A stretch of DNA of 7,351 bases from JAVBOD01 sp031551045 (GTDB lineage Bacteria > Bacteroidota > Bacteroidia > Bacteroidales > UBA932), in contig JAVBOD010000050.1 of assembly GCA_031551045.1 (NCBI GenBank), positions 1-7,351 on the forward strand, read 5' to 3'. Both the position numbers and the translations under genes were made by a program. Below the pieces are notes generated by a model. The model saw only the letters and a list, made by a program, of their open reading frames with translations. It did no database searches and had not been told where the DNA came from. Of this stretch, positions 1-6,995 are shown in pieces. Numbering within the stretch: position 1 is the stretch's first letter; the number at the start of each line of letters is the position of its first letter.

Positions 1-16
1 AACAAAAAACAAGTAT

Positions 17-1168
17 ATGAAAAAAACAGCACTTGCGCTATTCATAATAAGCGCCTTATTGACCGGAAAAAGCGTTGCGGCAAACAGCCTGCAACAAGCT
101 CCGAACGCTAAAGAAGAAGTGGTCGTAATAAACAGCGACGACCAGCAGAAAGAACCGTACATGGTTCGTAAATTTCCTGCCAATACTATTTCGAACGTAC
201 ATGTCAACACCTCGGGCGGAAGCATACAAGTGAACGGCGGCGCCGCCTCCGATGCGGTGGTGGAAATGTACGTCACGCCGAACAACAATGCGAAATGGTC
301 GAAAGAAAAAATCGACAAGGTACTGTTGGATAATTACGTCATAGAAATCAAATCGGAAAACGGACAACTGATTGCCTCCGCCAAACGGATTGAAGGCATC
401 AAATGGAGTTCGGACAATGGCCTGAGCATTGCATTCAAAATTAGCGTGAAAAAAGAAACAAATACCAATGCCAAAACCAGCGGCGGCAGCATCAAATTAA
501 GCAACCTGGCGGGCACGCAGGAATTCAGCACCAGCGGCGGCAGCCTCCGCGCCGATAATTTATCGGGTAAAATCAACGGCCGCACTTCAGGCGGCAGCAT
601 TCAGGTCAGCAATTCAAAGGATGTGATAGACCTCAGCACCAGCGGCGGCAGTATTAAGGCCGAAAATTGCACCGGGCAACTGTCGCTGAAAACATCGGGC
701 GGCAGCATGACCTTGAGCAAACTCTCCGGCACCGTTTCGGCCCGCACCAGCGGCGGCAGTATCCGTATGAAGGATTTGGACGGTACTATCGATGCTAAAA
801 CCAGCGGCGGAAGCGTATCGGCCAATGATATTAAAGGAACGTTACTGACCGGCACCAGCGGTGGCAGTATGACGCTTGCCGGCATTTCGGGCAACTTGGA
901 AGCCACTACCAGCGCCGGAAACATGACCGTGAGCATGAAATCGGTGAACGAATATGTGCGCCTGCGGAACAGCGGCAACGTATCGCTCACCCTGCCCGCC
1001 GGAAAAGGATACAACCTCAAAATAAAAGCCAGCAAAGTGGAAACGGTGAATGAATTAACGAACTTCAAAGGCCGTTTCGAAACAGGCATCATTGATGGCG
1101 CCGTCAATGGAGGAGGGGCTGAAATCAGCATATCTTCATCGCAACGCGCGAAAATAGCGTTTGAATAG
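17..1168 (+). CDS. Secreted beta-solenoid protein with 18-residue TSGGS repeats (DUF4097 / GIN-type putative adhesin)
   Basis: A 383-residue protein of unknown molecular function, exported by a Sec signal peptide (hydrophobic residues 5-16, cleavage probably near the SVA/A site at 19-22). There is no lipobox cysteine, so it is periplasmic or secreted rather than lipid-anchored. One TSGGS motif lies at residues 65-69. After a linker of about 85 residues, eight copies starting at residue 154 follow at an exact 18-residue period up to 297, then degenerate turns (TSAGN, NSGN). Alternating hydrophobic residues and Gly turns at fixed spacing fit a right-handed beta-solenoid, as in the DUF4097/DUF2807 'putative adhesin / head GIN' families; this assignment is from pattern, not a search. 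The ATG at 17 starts a clean signal peptide behind an A-rich leader. Only 16 upstream bases are visible, so promoter and operon partners are unknown. It ends at the shared terminator at 1186-1223. Confidence 0.85.
   Translation: MKKTALALFIISALLTGKSVAANSLQQAPNAKEEVVVINSDDQQKEPYMVRKFPANTISNVHVNTSGGSIQVNGGAASDAVVEMYVTPNNNAKWSKEKIDKVLLDNYVIEIKSENGQLIASAKRIEGIKWSSDNGLSIAFKISVKKETNTNAKTSGGSIKLSNLAGTQEFSTSGGSLRADNLSGKINGRTSGGSIQVSNSKDVIDLSTSGGSIKAENCTGQLSLKTSGGSMTLSKLSGTVSARTSGGSIRMKDLDGTIDAKTSGGSVSANDIKGTLLTGTSGGSMTLAGISGNLEATTSAGNMTVSMKSVNEYVRLRNSGNVSLTLPAGKGYNLKIKASKVETVNELTNFKGRFETGIIDGAVNGGGAEISISSSQRAKIAFE
476..907 (+). repeat. Eight tandem 54-bp in-frame coding repeats
   Basis: Eight consecutive 54-bp units, each opening with a Thr-Ser-Gly-Gly-Ser codon block (starts at 476, 530, 584, 638, 692, 746, 800 and 854). 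There are no insertions or deletions between units. The first 14-15 bases of most units are nearly identical (ACCAGCGGCGGCAG with synonymous changes), while the rest of each unit has diverged. Each unit encodes one predicted solenoid coil. Two further degenerate coils follow after 907. Confidence 0.9.
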
Positions 1169-1185
1169 CAGTGGAGCCTTGTAAA

Positions 1186-1223
1186 AAAAGAGCCACCGGA
1201 ATACATTTTTCGGTGGCTCTTTT
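1186..1223. terminator. Bidirectional intrinsic terminator between convergent genes
   Basis: A 13-bp perfect stem: left arm 1186-1198 (AAAAGAGCCACCG) pairs with right arm 1211-1223. The loop is 12 bases and can close further by G-T and A-T pairs. The stem is flanked by A-rich sequence on the left and a T-run on the right, so it gives a U-tract when transcribed in either direction. It lies 17 bases after the stop of the solenoid gene and 17 bases after the stop of the leftward lipoprotein gene, so it can terminate both. Confidence 0.88.
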
Positions 1224-1240
1224 GCTATTTCCCAAGCGCA

Positions 1241-3244
1241 TTAACAATCGCTGCGAATGGTGATGGTCGTTATTATATCCCCGACCTTCCCTCGGCTCTG
1301 TACTTGCACGGATTTAAACACAGTGCCGGGTGCGGAAGGCGCTTTAACTACAATTTGAGTGGGTGATTTTGAAACAATGGGAGGAATATGATAATAGCTT
1401 CCTTCTTCCAAGAAAAACCATACTATCGGATCATCTCCAAAGCTGGTGCCTGTAATCGTTATATCAGTATTAGGGCAAGGATTCGAAGGAAGCACGGATA
1501 GGATGGAAGGCGTAGGGGCGGTATTCTCCACGATGGTAATGAGCATTTTTCTTGTTTTTCTATTTCCATCCTCCGAAGCATACCATACACAATAATTCCC
1601 GGGAGTAAAGAAGGGGTCATTAAATACATTCGCATTACAAATAATCTTTCCGTCCCATTGAGTACCTTGCAGGGTAAACGTAGTTCGCAATCGATTCGTT
1701 TCATTCCCGACTCTATGAAACCAAAGAATATCGGAAGCGTTTAAATTATTCCCGAAAATTACCAAATCGTCCCATCCTTGGATTAAGTTGCTTTTTTCTA
1801 TAGAAACAATATGCGGGTTAGTAACTTCATTGATTTCCAAGGATGCTTCATCTTGTTTGCCGTTTCCCATCACTCTGAGCGTATAATTATCATCTATCAA
1901 CGTTGAAGGAATTTCTGCAACGATAGCAGTAGCGCTCTGTGAAACAACAGGAATAGAAACAAAGGTCGTCATAGGATTATATAAAACCACGGTATTCCCA
2001 TTTTCCGCAAAAGTTCCCGTAATAGTAATCCGGTCTCCGGGCGCTACCGGGTTAGGTGTTATTCCGTTTATTTTTATCACAAACGGAGCTACCGTTACCG
2101 TCGCAGTATAAGTAACTTTCGTGGATCCGTTTTGAGCAGTTACAAGATATTGCACCGGGCCGGTGAAATTCTGTGCCGCTCCCGATAATGGGCTTACCGT
2201 TGCTCCGGCAGACAATGTGATGGTAGGTACCAAGGCCGTTACATCGGTGCCGAAAGGAACGGTTGCCGTAATCGTTTTTGCCGTCTCATCAATCGTGGCA
2301 ATTATTTCCGGATCAAATGCTGACAATGAAAAGGCGGTGATTTTTGCCGCATTAGACAAGCCCTTCGTCACCGTCACCGTATAAGTGGCCGTACTATTAT
2401 TCTCTGCCTTTACCACGTATTGAACGGGATGGGTAAAATCTTTTGCGATGCCGGATGCAGGAGTTATGGTAGCTCCGCCGGAAACATTGATAGTAGGAGC
2501 CAGGGCCGTCACATCCGTTCCGGAAGGAACCGTCGCGGTAATGGTTTTAGCCGCTTCGTTAATAGTTGCATCCACCATCAACGTTGGGAATGAAAACGCT
2601 GTAATTTTAGCTTCGCTTCTCAATTCTTCCAGTACGATAACAGTAACCGTATAAGTCGCAGGGCTACCGCCACTGGGAGTCACCGTATAAGCAACGTGAT
2701 TTGTAAAGTCCTTTGCTACGCCCGATGCCGGATTGACATTTGCTCCGGCCGAAACGGAAATGGTAGGACTCAAGGCCGTTACATTGGTGCCGAAAGGAAC
2801 CATCGCAATAATTGTTTTTGTAGATTCGTTGATAGCCGCATAAACAGTCGGTGTTATCCCCGAAAAGAAAAACTCCGTAATTTTTGCATCTCCCGGTTGC
2901 GACACATTCACGGTAACCGTATAAACAACCGAACTGCCATCTTCCGCGGTTACAGTATAAGTAACAGGTTGTGTAAAATTTCCGGAAGCTCCCGACGCAG
3001 GCGATACGGTAGCCTTTTCCGAAATTGCGATAACAGGAGTCAATGCGGTAACGTTTGTACCTGCCGGCAGATTCAACGTTATTTTCTTTCCCGCTTCATC
3101 AATTGTTCCTTGGTGAGCATTAACAGAGAAAGCTGTTATTTGTTTGTCGGCGCTTTTAAGAATTTCTTCGGGCTCTTTGCCGTTATCTTCAGAACACCCC
3201 ACTAAAAAAAGGGCTAAAAAAAGTATGTGTAAAACTTTCTTCAT
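1241..3244 (-). CDS. Large surface lipoprotein with four Ig-like repeats and three TIG/IPT-like domains
   Basis: A 667-residue lipoprotein. Signal sequence MKKVLHILFLALFLVGC has lipobox LVGC at residues 14-17, followed by SED, an acidic signature associated with surface export in Bacteroidota. Four tandem beta-sandwich repeats start near residues 36, 122, 214 and 302 (KITAFS opening; central VPxGTxVTALxPTI; closing YTVTVT). They resemble the Ig-like repeats of Bacteroidota lipoproteins such as DUF5018. Residues about 389-472, 477-572 and 578-664 look like TIG/IPT domains (e.g. ITPNPVAPGDRITITG). The architecture suggests a cell-surface binding protein, comparable in layout to surface glycan-binding proteins, but no SusC/SusD partner is visible and the ligand is unknown. 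The ATG at 3244 was chosen over the longer frame from 3325 because it gives a canonical signal peptide, and the predicted promoter at 3287-3318 lies between the two starts. Confidence 0.85.
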   Translation of the reverse strand: MKKVLHILFLALFLVGCSEDNGKEPEEILKSADKQITAFSVNAHQGTIDEAGKKITLNLPAGTNVTALTPVIAISEKATVSPASGASGNFTQPVTYTVTAEDGSSVVYTVTVNVSQPGDAKITEFFFSGITPTVYAAINESTKTIIAMVPFGTNVTALSPTISVSAGANVNPASGVAKDFTNHVAYTVTPSGGSPATYTVTVIVLEELRSEAKITAFSFPTLMVDATINEAAKTITATVPSGTDVTALAPTINVSGGATITPASGIAKDFTHPVQYVVKAENNSTATYTVTVTKGLSNAAKITAFSLSAFDPEIIATIDETAKTITATVPFGTDVTALVPTITLSAGATVSPLSGAAQNFTGPVQYLVTAQNGSTKVTYTATVTVAPFVIKINGITPNPVAPGDRITITGTFAENGNTVVLYNPMTTFVSIPVVSQSATAIVAEIPSTLIDDNYTLRVMGNGKQDEASLEINEVTNPHIVSIEKSNLIQGWDDLVIFGNNLNASDILWFHRVGNETNRLRTTFTLQGTQWDGKIICNANVFNDPFFTPGNYCVWYASEDGNRKTRKMLITIVENTAPTPSILSVLPSNPCPNTDITITGTSFGDDPIVWFFLEEGSYYHIPPIVSKSPTQIVVKAPSAPGTVFKSVQVQSRGKVGDIITTITIRSDC
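2087..3145 (-). repeat. Four tandem Ig-like coding repeats (about 258-276 bp each)
   Basis: These are the DNA encoding residues 34-386 of the leftward lipoprotein. Repeat openings are spaced 86, 92 and 88 residues apart. Similarity is visible at the DNA level: the blocks at 2231-2260 (repeat 4) and 2771-2800 (repeat 2) agree at 29 of 30 positions. The corresponding block of repeat 3, near 2501-2530, is more diverged. Confidence 0.85.
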
Positions 3245-3286
3245 AAATTTAATTAACATTTGAGTTGCCAAGTTGGAACATTTTAA

Positions 3287-3318
3287 CAAAAATAGGTAAA
3301 TTTTATTAAACGCCCAAA
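3287..3318 (-). promoter_or_regulatory. Predicted Bacteroidota-type promoter for the leftward lipoprotein
   Basis: On the minus strand, TATTTTTG (3294 to 3287) is an exact match to the Bacteroides -7 element TAnnTTTG. It is preceded, after 20 bases, by TTTG (3318 to 3315), matching the -33 element. A transcript would begin near 3280 and carry a leader of about 35 bases before the ATG at 3244. Assigned by consensus match only. Confidence 0.6.
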
Positions 3319-3452
3319 AAATCAATTCATACTACTTTTAAGATAATTATAAAATAGTTCGTTCCTATTTATTAAATATGTCTTTCATCCCTGCCTGCTT
3401 TTTCAATGATTAGAGATATAGTGACCTTGAATGAAACATGGCCGCTTCCTCT

Positions 3453-3494
3453 AATAGCTACTAAATAATAAATGAGGGCAGTTATTTAGCTATT
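3453..3494. promoter_or_regulatory. AT-rich imperfect inverted repeat upstream of the barrel promoter
   Basis: Left arm AATAGCT-act-AAATAA (3453-3468) is complementary to right arm TTATTTAGCTATT (3482-3494), except for a three-base insertion in the left arm. The centre is 13 bases. It ends 7 bases before the putative -33 element of the rightward promoter, a position suited to a transcription-factor site. No T-run follows, so a terminator is unlikely. The regulator is unknown. Confidence 0.35.
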
Positions 3495-3501
3495 TATTGT
3501 G

Positions 3502-3533
3502 ATTGTATAGATGCCGCAAACACTCGACCTTTG
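3502..3533 (+). promoter_or_regulatory. Predicted Bacteroidota-type promoter for the barrel-imelysin genes
   Basis: GACCTTTG (3526-3533) differs from the -7 consensus TAnnTTTG at one position and is followed by TAAC, as in many Bacteroides promoters. ATTG (3502-3505) lies 20 bases upstream as a -33 element, the same spacing as in the opposing promoter. The predicted start near 3539 leaves a short leader of about 14 bases before the ATG at 3553. It would exclude translation from the upstream in-frame ATG at 3511. Confidence 0.5.
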
Positions 3534-3552
3534 TAACCTTCAAACAAAGCTT

Positions 3553-4836
3553 ATGAAAAAACGATTATTTGCAGTCCTAACACCCATGCTTTTCGCATTG
3601 TGCGCCAGTGCACAAACTAACGATACAAGTATAACCTCCAAACCGTCGCGCTTCCAATTCGGGGGCTACGGCGAAGCGGTTATGCAACGCATGTTCTACA
3701 GCGATAATGTGGCCCGCTATAATTATCCGGCCAACTATAAAGATGCTGCACATGGCCGTGCCGATTTGCCGCATGTGGTGCTCTATGCCGGCTACAACTT
3801 CGGCCGCGGGTGGAAAGTATCGATGGAATTGGAATATGAACACGGCGGGGCCGGCGCTACCTACGAAATAGAAAATGCCGAAGGCGGCGAGTATGAAACG
3901 GAAATTGAAAAAGGCGGCGAAGTGGCCATCGAACAATTTTGGATAGAAAAAAGTTTTGCCGACTGGGCAAATCTTCGCATGGGGCATATTATTGTACCCG
4001 TTGGATTAACCAATGTGTATCATATGCCGACCGAATTCTTTTCGGCTCTACGGCCCGAAGAAGAGTCGAGCATTTTACCTTGCACGTGGCACGAAACGGG
4101 CGTCAGTTTCTGGGGACGTACGGGCGCCTGGCGCTACGAAGCGCAATTTCTGGCAGGCTTGGATGCCGACCGTTTCAGTAATGCCGGTTGGATATCGGGC
4201 GCTTCGGTGTCGCCCTACGAATTTAAAATAGCTAATAGTTATGCCGGAGCTTTCCGTATCGATAATTATTCGGTAGCAGGCCTGCGCGTGGGTTTGAGCG
4301 GTTACTACGGACACAGTGCATTGAACAGTTTGAAGGCCGAACGCTACGAAAATGCGGGCTTGCACGGCACGGTGAGCATCGGTTCGCTCGATGCCGTATA
4401 TAACAACTACCATGTGCTGGTACGCGCCAACGTGGTGTATGGCCATCTGGGCGATGCCGCCGAAATATCGAGAATCAACAAACGTTTACCCTCGGCCAGT
4501 CCCTCGCCCCGTACCGACGTGGCTTCCGATGCGCTGAGCTATTATGTCGATGCGGGCTACGACCTCTTGTCGTTCTTCAAGAACCGTTCCTACAACGAAG
4601 ATAAATTGTATTTATACGGGCACTATGGGTTTTACGATTCGATGTATAAAACCGCCGGGGATATAAAACCCAAAGGCTGGTGCGAAAAACAGGTGTTAAG
4701 CGTTGGATTGAACTATTTTCCGGTGAAAGAATTAGTGATTAAAGCCGAATATTCGTTCCGTAAATTTAACGCGCCCTACAACAACGAGCCGACTATTTCG
4801 TTGGCTATCGGGTATGCCGGTTTGTTTATAAGATAA
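3553..4836 (+). CDS. Outer-membrane beta-barrel (porin-like) protein
   Basis: A 427-residue protein with a Sec signal peptide (MKKRLFAVLT..., cleavage after ASA at residue 20, mature N-terminus Gln21). The mature chain starts with FQFGGYGEA (34-42), typical of the first barrel strand. Alternating hydrophobic/polar strands, Tyr/Trp-rich girdles and Gly turns then run to the C-terminus. Motifs such as RMGHIIVPVGLTN and FFSALRPEEESSILPCTWHETGVSFWG recall phosphate-selective-porin-like barrels of Bacteroidota. Residues 92-132 hold 13 Glu in 41 positions, giving a strongly acidic loop or constriction that would suit a cation. The start at 3553 gives a standard signal peptide. A 55-base gap separates it from the imelysin gene, so co-transcription is likely. 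The inferred role is the outer-membrane entry or partner component of the metal module. The substrate is not shown by sequence. Confidence 0.8.
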   Translation: MKKRLFAVLTPMLFALCASAQTNDTSITSKPSRFQFGGYGEAVMQRMFYSDNVARYNYPANYKDAAHGRADLPHVVLYAGYNFGRGWKVSMELEYEHGGAGATYEIENAEGGEYETEIEKGGEVAIEQFWIEKSFADWANLRMGHIIVPVGLTNVYHMPTEFFSALRPEEESSILPCTWHETGVSFWGRTGAWRYEAQFLAGLDADRFSNAGWISGASVSPYEFKIANSYAGAFRIDNYSVAGLRVGLSGYYGHSALNSLKAERYENAGLHGTVSIGSLDAVYNNYHVLVRANVVYGHLGDAAEISRINKRLPSASPSPRTDVASDALSYYVDAGYDLLSFFKNRSYNEDKLYLYGHYGFYDSMYKTAGDIKPKGWCEKQVLSVGLNYFPVKELVIKAEYSFRKFNAPYNNEPTISLAIGYAGLFIR

Positions 4837-4848
4837 TTAACCTCCAAT

Positions 4849-4862
4849 CCGCCGGCTGGCGG
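4849..4862. other. GC-rich intergenic hairpin between barrel and imelysin genes
   Basis: CCGCC (4849-4853), loop GGCT, GGCGG (4858-4862) form a short, very GC-rich stem in an otherwise AT-rich 55-base gap. No T-run follows, so it is not a standard intrinsic terminator. It could stabilise the 3' end of the barrel mRNA, cause partial attenuation, or be a copy of a dispersed palindromic repeat. Sequence alone does not decide. Confidence 0.45.
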
Positions 4863-4891
4863 GCTGATGAAAACAACATAAAAAGAACAAT

Positions 4892-6091
4892 ATGAAAACA
4901 AGAAATTTCTTTCAAAAGCTATTCTTTGCTTTTGCATCCTTTGCGCTGGTGGCCGGTTTTTCCGCTTGCAGCGACGACAACGACGACACGTCCTACGATG
5001 GCAGCGTGTACCGGCTTATTATGGAAGCTAATGATAACGGGGCACAAGATGCACGCTACAAAACTATTCTTAATGAATATGTAACGTCAACCATTATCCC
5101 GACCTACAAAACATTGGCCGAAGCGGCGCTGGAAATGCGTGCGGCCAACCAAACATTGAAGAGCAATCCGACGGATGCTGCGATGAAAGCAGCTTCGGAC
5201 GCTTGGATGAAAGCGCGTGTAGCCTGGGAGATCAGCGAGGCTTTCCTTTTCGGACCGGTAGGCGAGAATGCGTTGGACATTGACGGTCACATTGATTCGT
5301 GGCCGCTGGAACTGAAAGCAATTCAAGACGAAATTGCCGCCGGCGGCAATTTGACGGGAGCCGATGCATGGGGAAAAGATCCGGAGGTAATCGGGTTCCA
5401 CGTAACAGAATATCTGTTGTACCGCGATGGAAAAACACGTCCGGTGGCTGACCTGAGCCCCGCCGAACTCAACTATTTAGTATCGGCTACCGATGCGCTG
5501 GTGTGGGACTGTGTGCTGGCTTATGTAGCCTGGGTAGGCGAAGAGAATGTGTCGCCTGAGATGAAAATAGTATTTAATGAAAACCCGGCTGTGGTAGCCC
5601 ATTTGAAAAACAACCCTAATTATAAGAATTTTGCCAACTCCCTTAAAAACGCAACAGGCCCTTATGACGGAGACATCAATGCTGCCTTAAGCGAAATTGC
5701 TACCGGCGCCGCCGACATTGCCGGTGAAGTGGGATCTACAAAAATTGGGACCCCTTATGTCGACAAAAAAGTAGAAGAAGTGGAATCGTGGTATAGCTGG
5801 CATTCGATCGACGACTATCAAAACAACATCCGCAGCATCAAGAACGCCTACTTAGGCGGGATGGATGATAATTCTCGGAAAACGATTTCATTGAGTGCCT
5901 TTGTCAGGGAACAAAATCCGGAATTCGACCAGCGCATCCGCCGGCAATTGGACGACTGTATTGCAAAAATCGGCGCTATGGGCGGTGGCACCAAATCGTT
6001 CTACGAAGTAGTGCGCGACCAGAGTAATAAAGCAGAAGTGGAAGCAGCTGTAGATGCCTGTGTGGAATTGAAAAATCTTATGCAAAAGTAA
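4892..6091 (+). CDS. Imelysin-family (M75) lipoprotein, probable metal-binding component
   Basis: A 399-residue lipoprotein. The signal sequence ends in FSAC (residues 23-26; Phe at -3 is a tolerated variant), followed by SDDNDD, suggesting surface display. The body is largely helical with imelysin landmarks: WEISEAFLFGPVGENALDIDGHIDSWP (111-138), the family signature GFHVTE (GxHxxE, His170 and Glu173), and the C-terminal ESWYSWHSIDDYQNNIRSIKNAYLG (298-322). Imelysins share the M75 fold with the iron-binding EfeO domain, and the HxxE motif is the proposed metal site. Peptidase activity is doubtful for the family. Length is normal for a single imelysin domain. It sits between the barrel gene (55-base gap) and, beyond an inserted gene, a probable di-heme oxidoreductase. 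The ATG at 4892 follows an A-rich leader and starts the signal peptide. Confidence 0.9.
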   Translation: MKTRNFFQKLFFAFASFALVAGFSACSDDNDDTSYDGSVYRLIMEANDNGAQDARYKTILNEYVTSTIIPTYKTLAEAALEMRAANQTLKSNPTDAAMKAASDAWMKARVAWEISEAFLFGPVGENALDIDGHIDSWPLELKAIQDEIAAGGNLTGADAWGKDPEVIGFHVTEYLLYRDGKTRPVADLSPAELNYLVSATDALVWDCVLAYVAWVGEENVSPEMKIVFNENPAVVAHLKNNPNYKNFANSLKNATGPYDGDINAALSEIATGAADIAGEVGSTKIGTPYVDKKVEEVESWYSWHSIDDYQNNIRSIKNAYLGGMDDNSRKTISLSAFVREQNPEFDQRIRRQLDDCIAKIGAMGGGTKSFYEVVRDQSNKAEVEAAVDACVELKNLMQK

Positions 6092-6096
6092 TTTTG
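6067..6096 (+). promoter_or_regulatory. Predicted promoter overlapping the imelysin stop codon
   Basis: TAATTTTG (6089-6096) is an exact TAnnTTTG match whose first three bases are the TAA stop of the imelysin gene. ATTG (6067-6070) is a possible -33 element with an 18-base spacer. Transcription would start near 6103, about 20 bases before the ATG at 6124. The sequence is AT-rich, so a chance match is possible. Confidence 0.45.
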
Positions 6097-6123
6097 TATT
6101 TTTTGGATTAAAACTTTAACATA

Positions 6124-6921
6124 ATGAAAAACATAATTTTTGTTTTGATTGTATCTGTCGTTTTTCATGCCTGTAATGAAGATAGGTATGAAGTACCACA
6201 GGAGGAAGTCAAAAATGATATGCTTTCTTTTGTTTATAACGACACGATTTCATTTCTCTATAAAGAGAAAGCATATATATCTAAACGTCAAATGAGATCT
6301 GACTCTACTGTTGTTTGGGAAAACGAAACAGCAAGAAAGTTATATGAAGAATTGGAACATTTACCTAATTTATTTACGTATATAAGACCAGACGGAGTTT
6401 TGGAACTCTACGATACCGCTGATGAATATTTCAATAAAACAGATGATACCATAAAACAACAAGCATCTCCGCCTCTTTTAGACAATCCTGTTATTGAATT
6501 TTTGAGTATTCATCTATATGAACACAATAATGGAACCGGCCAATGGATCAGTAGGGGCAATTGGGTAGACAAAGATCTCTATCAGCCATCTCCAGTTGTT
6601 TTTTCAGGTGCCTCTGAATTAGTTGATCATTATTTAGATGATAAAATATCATCCATTAGAATGTATGCGCTCTTATCTTATCGACCATCTGATAAATTCA
6701 CCAATCGACACTATGGAATGAGTGCTAGATTGTTTGAAGGCCCATACTATGAAGGAAGGTCTATTTATTTTCATGTTTATTCTTCAGATTTTGTGGCGCA
6801 TGGGGGGAGATCATATACTAAAATATTTAATTTAGATAATTATACCTACAAGGAAGGAACATTATTCACGAAAAGGCAAACATGGAATGATAGGGTTAGT
6901 AGCTACCTTTTTTACTATTAA
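6124..6921 (+). CDS. AT-rich lipoprotein with a C-terminal calcium-binding-type beta/gamma-crystallin domain
   Basis: A 265-residue lipoprotein: signal MKNIIFVLIVSVVFHAC with cysteine at 17 followed by NED. Residues about 35-115 form an uncharacterised N-terminal region (including KLYEELEHLPNLFTYIRPDG). Residues about 128-264 read as two beta/gamma-crystallin Greek-key motifs. The first has LYEHNNGTG (131-139) and DDKISS (172-177); the second has LFEGPYYEG (203-211) and NDRVSS (255-260). Both hexapeptides fit the calcium-binding signature [ND][ND]xx[ST]S with all key residues present. The assignment rests on these motifs, not on a search. Lines of the gene I counted have about 30-32% GC against about 57% in a line of the imelysin gene, suggesting separate origin. 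Its own promoter-like and terminator sequences flank it. The likely site of action is the cell surface, with Ca2+ as ligand. Its relation to the neighbouring metal genes is unknown. Confidence 0.75.
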   Translation: MKNIIFVLIVSVVFHACNEDRYEVPQEEVKNDMLSFVYNDTISFLYKEKAYISKRQMRSDSTVVWENETARKLYEELEHLPNLFTYIRPDGVLELYDTADEYFNKTDDTIKQQASPPLLDNPVIEFLSIHLYEHNNGTGQWISRGNWVDKDLYQPSPVVFSGASELVDHYLDDKISSIRMYALLSYRPSDKFTNRHYGMSARLFEGPYYEGRSIYFHVYSSDFVAHGGRSYTKIFNLDNYTYKEGTLFTKRQTWNDRVSSYLFYY

Positions 6922-6995
6922 AAATATAAGATTAAAAGTGTACCTCTCCTAGTGGAAGAGACATTAATTTAAGAAAAATATTAGTTGACTAACGA

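Larger units (their letters stand above)
3245..3552. other. Divergent intergenic region, 308 bases
   Basis: AT-rich region between the leftward lipoprotein and the rightward outer-membrane barrel gene. It contains the two opposed promoter matches (3287-3318 minus, 3502-3533 plus) and an imperfect dyad at 3453-3494. In the remaining stretch, about 3320-3450, I see no convincing ORF, tRNA, repeat or known riboswitch. Confidence 0.7.

Noticed and set aside
476..907. CRISPR-like regular repeats
   Set aside because: The repeats are contiguous, in frame and encode similar peptides, with no unique spacers.
601..1206. 201-codon open frame on the minus strand
   Set aside because: It lies antisense to the TSGGS repeats and its PPLV repeats are the reverse-strand reading of those codons. 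It also runs into the terminator hairpin and has no signal or start context.
2696..3205. 169-codon open frame on the plus strand
   Set aside because: Arg/Cys/Asn-rich, low-complexity product antisense to the Ig-like repeats of the lipoprotein gene, with no recognisable domain.
3245..3325. N-terminal extension of the leftward lipoprotein to the ATG at 3325
   Set aside because: It would bury the signal peptide behind 27 residues, and the predicted promoter lies within or downstream of that start.
3511..3552. N-terminal extension of the barrel gene to the ATG at 3511
   Set aside because: The -7 element is inside it, and the extension precedes a complete signal peptide beginning at 3553.
4075..4446. 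123-codon minus-strand open frame inside the barrel gene
   Set aside because: Antisense shadow of a well-supported coding region, with no domain or signal features.
6944..6960. Possible terminator stem CTCTCC/GGAAGAG after the crystallin-like gene
   Set aside because: Only six pairs with a bulged A and no proper T-run; the hairpin at 6996-7029 is far better.
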